From contig JAJZOA010000105.1 of assembly GCA_021852225.1 (NCBI GenBank), positions 1 to 19,723 of the forward strand: a stretch of DNA of 19,723 nt, in the 5' to 3' direction. The stretch comes from Planctomycetota bacterium (GTDB lineage Bacteria; Planctomycetota; Phycisphaerae; WQYP01). A program made the translations under genes and the position numbers. Shown here in pieces: positions 14,864-19,723 of the stretch. The notes beneath the pieces were generated by a model. The model did no database searches and was not told the origin of the DNA. It saw nothing but the letters and a program-made list of their open reading frames with translations. Numbering within the stretch: position 1 is the stretch's first letter; each line of letters starts with the position of its first letter.

Positions 14864-15655
14864 ATGAAAGTGTCCGCATCCATCACCGTTACTGTATTGG
14901 GATCTGGCACATCGGCGGGCGTGCCGATGATAGGATGTCATTGCCCGGTTTGCCAAAGTTCAGACACCCGCGACCGTCGAACGCGTTGCAGTATTGTCAT
15001 ATCCTACGCAAACAGGCATATTCTTATTGATACCGCGCCTGAATTGCGGCTGCAGGCGATCGCCAACAGTATTGACCAGGTTGATGCGATTGTATTTACG
15101 CATGCCCACGCGGACCACATTTTCGGACTGGATGACGTTCGTCGCTACAACGCGCTTCTTCAGGCTCCTCTACCAGTTTATGCCGCACCGGAAACACTGG
15201 AAGTGTTGCTGCGAATTTTTCCGTATGCTTTCGCCCGTCAGAATGTGGATCGTATTTTCAAACCGGAACTAATTCCAACTCCGATTCAAGGCGCATTGGA
15301 TATATTTGGCACCACTTGGCAACCAATCCCGCTCTTGCACGGCCGCAACCGAGTTCTGGGTTTTCGCATCGGTGATTTTGCATATTGCACGGACTGCTCG
15401 GCGATTCCCTCCGAATCAATGCAGCTTTTGCAGGGCTTGGACGTTCTAATTATTGACGGCTTGCGTCCCCGGGTGCATCCCACCCATTTTTCATTTGATC
15501 AGGCATTGGAAGTCATAGAGGCGGTTAAGCCCAGACGGGCATTTTTCACACATTTGTCACATGATTCTTTTCATGCGGATATCGAAGCCGGCCTGCCGGC
15601 CCATGTCCGCGTCTGTTTTGACGGCCTGAAACTGGATATACCAGCAGCGGATTAA
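14864..15655 (+). CDS. PhnP-like metallo-beta-lactamase-fold hydrolase
   Basis: A 263-residue MBL-fold phosphodiesterase. It starts TVLGSGTSAGVPMIGCHCPVC, where the Cys-rich element is the structural zinc site typical of PhnP and relatives. The catalytic metal site is HAHADH in FTHAHADHIFGLDD (about residues 83-96), with further ligands in CTDCS and the C-terminal FTHLSHDSFH. PhnP itself opens a cyclic ribose phosphate in phosphonate breakdown, but no phn genes are here. Many bacteria carry this protein alone as a general cyclic phosphodiesterase, so the substrate is open. The ATG at 14864 lacks a strong Shine-Dalgarno (AGG at 14853-14855 only). It stands alone and ends at a terminator. Confidence 0.88.
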   Translation: MKVSASITVTVLGSGTSAGVPMIGCHCPVCQSSDTRDRRTRCSIVISYANRHILIDTAPELRLQAIANSIDQVDAIVFTHAHADHIFGLDDVRRYNALLQAPLPVYAAPETLEVLLRIFPYAFARQNVDRIFKPELIPTPIQGALDIFGTTWQPIPLLHGRNRVLGFRIGDFAYCTDCSAIPSESMQLLQGLDVLIIDGLRPRVHPTHFSFDQALEVIEAVKPRRAFFTHLSHDSFHADIEAGLPAHVRVCFDGLKLDIPAAD

Positions 15656-15669
15656 GTGCCGAATCTACG

Positions 15670-15690
15670 GCTGAGCGGGCCGCTTTTTTT
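15670..15690 (+). terminator. Intrinsic terminator after the PhnP-like gene
   Basis: The GC palindrome AGCGGGCCGCT (15674-15684), supported by an overlapping CGGC/GCCG pairing, runs into seven T at 15684-15690. It begins about 15 nt after the stop codon on the same strand. The stem is short, so strength is uncertain. It separates this gene from the facing frame that ends at 15718. Confidence 0.55.
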
Positions 15691-15717
15691 ACGACCGCGC
15701 GGCAGCTTGCCACCTGT

Positions 15718-16194
15718 CTACGATTCCGAACCGATATTCCATTGTCGGTAAAGTGCCGCCGGCGGAGCGATGCTGATATGGGCCCGTTTTTCCAGGCGCG
15801 TTGTACCAACGCGGACGGCCCATGCGTCGCTTTCTCCCATCCAGGCGGGGGTGCCGGCGGGCAGATCAAACAGGGGAATAGGTCGAAGGTCGTCCTTGGA
15901 AATTCCGCTCTTATAAAGTGCCAGTGGTACGAAGTGATCCGGATGGTGGATTTTGGGGGCCAGAATTTGCAGATTCTGATTCCAGTTTTCAACTAAGGCG
16001 GCGGTGGCCGCGGCAAGTCTGTCCTGGTTTCCATGGGCGGCGCTTTCGGGTTGTGTAGGATGCATCATATTCACATAGGTTCCTGCAAATTGACTACCCA
16101 TCGCGGTTTTCCGCATTTCAATGTTAAGCGGCGCGGCCGCGTGGCTGCGGTCAGGTCCACGCTGCAGTTCAATGCCCGGAATGTCCAGCAGCAT
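15718..16194 (-). CDS. Unrecognised protein downstream of GH2-GH130
   Basis: A 158-residue frame with coding-like codon choice (many GCC, CTG, GAA, GAC). I recognise no family. It has no signal peptide or membrane helix; notable stretches are GTYVNMMHPTQPES (39-52), NLQILAPKIHHPDHF (74-88) and LPAGTPAWMGESDAWAVRVG (109-128). It lies in exactly the same frame as the GH2-GH130 gene, after that gene's TAA and eight further codons. No Shine-Dalgarno precedes ATG 16194, Met27 or Met32. It could be a coupled second gene, a C-terminal domain cut off by a nonsense mutation or sequencing error, or a read-through extension. Confidence 0.5.
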   Translation of the reverse strand: MLLDIPGIELQRGPDRSHAAAPLNIEMRKTAMGSQFAGTYVNMMHPTQPESAAHGNQDRLAAATAALVENWNQNLQILAPKIHHPDHFVPLALYKSGISKDDLRPIPLFDLPAGTPAWMGESDAWAVRVGTTRLEKRAHISIAPPAALYRQWNIGSES

Positions 16195-16218
16195 CAGACA
16201 GCAGTCGGCCCCCAGTAC

Positions 16219-19200
16219 TTACGCCGGCCCGATGGCTGTGCCCACACAGGTATCCGCGGCACCATAAAACAGATGCCATCGTCCCTTGAACCAGGCCAGC
16301 CCTTCCATAAATGTTGTTCCCCCGGCATATTGCCCATGTTTTTCCCACGGCAATTCGGGACGGAAAAATGGAACCCCACTGCGCGCCACCAGCCGGGCCG
16401 GATTGTCGGCCGCAAACAATGCCTGCCCCGCGGCATAAGGGCCGCCGGTTGATCCGTTGAATATCAGCACAATTCCGGCGGCAGTCAGCAGCGCTGGTGG
16501 CCCTGGCTCGGTTAGCGCGGAATCAAAACCGTCTCCACTTGGTTCCAGAACATTGGCGGGCGCATTGGTTTCATCCAGCAGCGGCTCCCACTGCAATAGA
16601 TCTTTGGATCGCGCGATACCCACGGAATTGCCATTCAACCAGTACATCCAGTACCAGTCGTTGACACGCACCGCCTCAACCATGTCCCCCACCCGTCTGG
16701 TCAGGATCGATCCGGATTTACAACCGTAATTTAAAAACCGCCCATGCCAGGCCTCGCGAAATACCGGTCCATGATGCTTCCAGTGCTGCAGGTCGCGGGA
16801 CGTGGCCGCACACAGCCGCGGTATCTTTCTGTTCCAGCCGGTAAACGTTAACACAAACGTGCCATCCGGTGACTGTACGATGCGCGGGTCTTCGCAGCCG
16901 CCGGGCCATTCGAAATGTTCAAATGGTCCGGGTTTCGGATAAAGTACCGGAGCCGGTCGGGTCTGAAAATGGACGCCGTCAGAACTTGACGCCAGCCCAA
17001 TGCGCGATGTATAGGACCCGATCCCTTTGCCGGAATTATCTTCCGCACGGTACAGCACATATAGCTTTCCCCCATGCGCGATGGCCGCCGGATTAAACGT
17101 ATGAGAAAACTCCCACGGGACAATTTTGCCCGTCACAGGATCCAAAAAAGTCGCATGCGGATTGCGCACAATAATCGGCTGGCCGCCGACCGGGCGGACA
17201 AACGGACCGATCTGCCAATTGTTGGTTTCGTCGGAAAGGCCGCCGAACGCCCCGCCCGCCGCCCGCACCGTCTGCCCGGCTATATTCCAGCCGGTAATTT
17301 CCAGTGTGGGTTGGCTATCGGCGGCTACCGCGGCCGGACTGGTTAGCTGGTCAATATCATATTCAATAGTAATCGTTTTCGACTCGCCATGAAAAAGGGT
17401 GACATAATTTTCGCTCATAAATACCGGTAAAATGCGGTCCGGTCCCAGCCGTGGCGTCAGCTTTATCATAATGGCCGGAGTCTGATGGCTGTGCGACAAT
17501 TTCACCTTAATGGTCACCCGCGAACCCGTCTGCTGCAAGCTGCATCTCCCGGCAGGCCGCACCTGGGCCATCTGGTTCATCGCCCGCAGGTCCCGCGGCG
17601 TTCTGCCCTGCCAGTATGCATTGTCAGATAATTCCGCTCCGGCGGCGTCATGCAGTTTTAACCGGATCAGATACGCGCGCGGTAAAGCCTCTGCCGCCGG
17701 CAGATTAAACGCATGAGTCAGGGCATTCGCCGGAAGGTCCAGATTATTTTCCTGGATATGCACCTGCCGCCCATCCAGCGTAAACACCGCTGCGCTTACC
17801 TTTGCCCCAGCCAGGGGCGTAAGCGTCGTATTGACGACTTCAACTGAATGGTCGAGCGGACAAAACTGTACATGCCGCGGCTGACACCCTTTTTGTGCGC
17901 CATATAAAGATGCGTGAGCCTCCAGGTCGTGGGCATACAATTGCCAGACGGTGCTGCGCTGCGCGGGATGACTCATCCAGGTAATCACGCCGCTGACATT
18001 GTGCCATAACTTATGCGCATAGCCTTCAAACAAGGCCCGATAGCCGGCATAATTCAACATCTGCACTTTTCGGTTCCAGTCTTCGGATCCGGTGGAGGGT
18101 CCAAATTGTGTTTTAGTTGTATTCAAATATGTCATTACATTTTGAGCGCCAAACCTTGCAAAATCATGGTAGGCCCACACATTCGTTATCGGCGGCCACA
18201 AGTCCGCTTCGGGCATCGTGGCTCGCAAACTGTCCACAGTTGGCACGCTCACCGTGCCTATTTCGGTCTTGAATCCGTTGCATCCCGCCTGAAAATAAAA
18301 CTCAGGCTCGACATAAAAATATGGGCCGCCGCTCTGGACGCCCGCGAATGACGATCCTGGCTGGTAATACCGTGTGCCATCAAGTTCTTGCGCCATCGCA
18401 TTTAATGTCGAATTAATTATGGCCGGAGGCGGACCTTCGTTTCGACCGCACCAGATTGCAATGCATGGGTGATGCCGATACCGCAGTATGGTATCCCGCG
18501 CGTTGGCCAGCAACACGCCCGGATCATCAGGTGCCGGACCATCTCCTGGATTCGCCATCCAGAATTCCGTCCACACCATAATTCCGTGCCGGTCGCACTG
18601 TGCGAAAAATTCTTCACTGTTGCTTTCACCGGTCCAGTTGCGGATCATGTTCAAATTCGCCAACTGGTGCATGCGAATCCAGGCATGCATGCGATTGGCC
18701 GGCAGCTTTTTCATCGCGTCATCCAGGCCCCAATCACCACCGCGAACAAAAATCGGCTCGCCATTGCACAAAATCACAAGTTCCGGACGCTTTTCATACG
18801 TGAATGTACGAACACCAAAATCGATCGACGCTTCATCGCTCGGGCCACCATCGATCATAAATTCCAGTTTTAACTGGTACAGATTCGGCTCGCCATAACC
18901 ATTGGGCCACCACAGCCGTGGCTTCCGCATGACCAGTTGCGGATATTCCTTTGCGTCCAGCATTATGGTTCGTGTTTCGCCGGGGCCCAGTGTCACCGTT
19001 CGGCCCAATGAAATTTCTTCTATCGTACCTTTCAGCATGCCTGTTTGGACCAGCGGACTGGAATTGGTAATATCCACTTTTATCGTAAGCGTGGCGTGCG
19101 TTGTATCCGGCAGCGGCAATTCGGTCTTTACAAACGGATTGGCCAGCGTCACTGGACCTGTATTTTTCAAATAAACCCGGTCCCATATCCCGGTGCTCCG

Positions 19201-19723
19201 ATCGCGGATGCCGCAAATCCAGTCCCAGCCAACCGTACAGAAAAAATTCGGGCCATCGCGCGTCGGTTGGCCGCCATTGATACTGGCACTGACGTTCCAC
19301 GATTTTTCATGCGGCAACCCGGGATGTGGCGCTGGATCCACCCGTACCGCCAGGGCATTTTCACCCGCCGATACAATCATATCCGTGACGTCGAAAACGC
19401 CGCGAATAAATGCACCAGTCACCTGTCCCGCCCGCTTGCCGTTTAGCCAGAACATCGCCCGGAAGTTGATGCCATTGGCATGAAGCCATATTCTTCTGCC
19501 GGCCGGCACGGGCCCCAGGGTAAACGTTTTCCTGTACCACCAACTGTATTTGTTTAGGGCTTCGGGAATCTGCAGATTGTTTAACCCGAAAAGCGGATCC
19601 GGAAATGTGTTTGCCGCCACCAGCGAGGTCAGTACCGTTCCGGGAACTAAGGCCGGGTACCAGCGACCGGAGTCGAAACCGATCTTGGAAATTTCCGTAC
19701 CTTCTGCCGCCGTGCCGGCCGGC
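16219..19723 (-). CDS. GH2 glycosidase fused to a GH130 domain (5' end outside window)
   Basis: The frame is open to the right edge; the part beyond 19620 encodes FDSGRWYPALVPGTVLTSLV, a typical GH2 start, so the GTG at 19620 is not the beginning. The GH2 part holds a sugar-binding beta-sandwich, MIRNWTGE, the acid/base Glu in WCGRNEG (codon 18438-18436) and the nucleophile Glu in FKTEIGTVSVP (codon 18264-18262). It most resembles exo-beta-glucosaminidase and beta-mannosidase subgroups. After immunoglobulin-like domains, a GH130 five-bladed propeller begins near 17200: FNPAAI, YRAED, SRIGLASSSDG, GGCEDPRIV, LTEPGPP, and the closing MEGLAWFKGRWHLFYGAADTCVGTA. GH130 enzymes are mannoside phosphorylases or beta-1,2-mannosidases. 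Joining both suggests stepwise breakdown of beta-mannosyl or glucosaminyl glycans; location is unknown because the N-terminus is missing. Confidence 0.88.
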   Translation of the reverse strand, partial: PAGTAAEGTEISKIGFDSGRWYPALVPGTVLTSLVAANTFPDPLFGLNNLQIPEALNKYSWWYRKTFTLGPVPAGRRIWLHANGINFRAMFWLNGKRAGQVTGAFIRGVFDVTDMIVSAGENALAVRVDPAPHPGLPHEKSWNVSASINGGQPTRDGPNFFCTVGWDWICGIRDRSTGIWDRVYLKNTGPVTLANPFVKTELPLPDTTHATLTIKVDITNSSPLVQTGMLKGTIEEISLGRTVTLGPGETRTIMLDAKEYPQLVMRKPRLWWPNGYGEPNLYQLKLEFMIDGGPSDEASIDFGVRTFTYEKRPELVILCNGEPIFVRGGDWGLDDAMKKLPANRMHAWIRMHQLANLNMIRNWTGESNSEEFFAQCDRHGIMVWTEFWMANPGDGPAPDDPGVLLANARDTILRYRHHPCIAIWCGRNEGPPPAIINSTLNAMAQELDGTRYYQPGSSFAGVQSGGPYFYVEPEFYFQAGCNGFKTEIGTVSVPTVDSLRATMPEADLWPPITNVWAYHDFARFGAQNVMTYLNTTKTQFGPSTGSEDWNRKVQMLNYAGYRALFEGYAHKLWHNVSGVITWMSHPAQRSTVWQLYAHDLEAHASLYGAQKGCQPRHVQFCPLDHSVEVVNTTLTPLAGAKVSAAVFTLDGRQVHIQENNLDLPANALTHAFNLPAAEALPRAYLIRLKLHDAAGAELSDNAYWQGRTPRDLRAMNQMAQVRPAGRCSLQQTGSRVTIKVKLSHSHQTPAIMIKLTPRLGPDRILPVFMSENYVTLFHGESKTITIEYDIDQLTSPAAVAADSQPTLEITGWNIAGQTVRAAGGAFGGLSDETNNWQIGPFVRPVGGQPIIVRNPHATFLDPVTGKIVPWEFSHTFNPAAIAHGGKLYVLYRAEDNSGKGIGSYTSRIGLASSSDGVHFQTRPAPVLYPKPGPFEHFEWPGGCEDPRIVQSPDGTFVLTFTGWNRKIPRLCAATSRDLQHWKHHGPVFREAWHGRFLNYGCKSGSILTRRVGDMVEAVRVNDWYWMYWLNGNSVGIARSKDLLQWEPLLDETNAPANVLEPSGDGFDSALTEPGPPALLTAAGIVLIFNGSTGGPYAAGQALFAADNPARLVARSGVPFFRPELPWEKHGQYAGGTTFMEGLAWFKGRWHLFYGAADTCVGTAIGPA

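Noticed and set aside
15546..15992. 148-residue - strand frame overlapping the PhnP-like gene end
   Set aside because: It covers the intrinsic terminator and the 3' end of a clear gene, and competes with the better-composed frame 15718-16194.
19618..19620. GTG as the start of the GH2-GH130 protein
   Set aside because: Upstream codons in frame encode the conserved WYPALVPGTVL of GH2 N-termini, so the true start lies beyond the window.
1..19723. tRNA, rRNA, CRISPR, transposase or attachment sites
   Set aside because: I looked for cloverleaf ends, rRNA cores, regularly spaced repeats and transposase motifs and found none. A dedicated scan (tRNAscan-SE, Infernal) would be needed to exclude divergent RNAs.

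Overview
The window reads as chromosomal DNA from a free-living Gram-negative-type bacterium. I favour a planctomycete, probably near the Phycisphaerae. That placement is inference from style, not a marker gene: moderate GC, a glycine-rich MurD N-terminus, short house-keeping operons in both orientations, and large carbohydrate-active enzymes scattered among core genes. There is no rRNA, tRNA, CRISPR array, insertion sequence or phage gene that I can support.

Layout, left to right. Positions 1-698 hold no convincing gene, but carry a TATAAT box and two hairpin-forming inverted repeats. Next on the + strand come trigger factor (699-2114) and a methyltransferase-glycosyltransferase fusion (2169-3674). 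A gap of about 350 nt follows; it may hold a small membrane protein on the - strand, and it carries a good promoter for the next genes. These are a membrane-anchored TPR-like protein (4026-4763), a cyclodeaminase/cyclohydrolase-family protein (4828-5472) and TadA (5694-6332). TadA converges on a - strand operon, ribF then nrnA (8365-6329), and the facing stop codons share a single CTAG. A divergent control region (8366-8708) separates ribF from pyrF (8709-9662), which is followed by murD (9764-11167). MurD overlaps the end of a secreted GH35 beta-galactosidase (14060-11148, - strand) by 20 nt. Upstream of that lies a receiver-like protein whose phosphoacceptor Asp is replaced by Lys (14662-14216). 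A PhnP-like metallo-hydrolase (14864-15655, +) ends at an intrinsic terminator. The right end is one long - strand reading frame, cut by the window edge, that joins a GH2 glycosidase to a GH130 domain (19723-16219). It is followed, in the same frame after one TAA, by an unrecognised reading frame (16194-15718).

How the genes fit together. The left and middle genes are core functions: protein folding, tRNA wobble editing, flavin synthesis, nanoRNA/pAp turnover, pyrimidine synthesis and peptidoglycan synthesis. The right-hand third is specialised for sugars: GH35 removes beta-galactosyl ends, while GH2+GH130 suggests attack on beta-mannose or glucosamine-containing glycans. The most notable items are the GH2-GH130 fusion with its in-frame stop and downstream frame, the Lys-substituted receiver beside the GH35 gene, the methyltransferase-GT2 fusion with a C8 tract at the domain junction, and a ribF transcript that looks leaderless.
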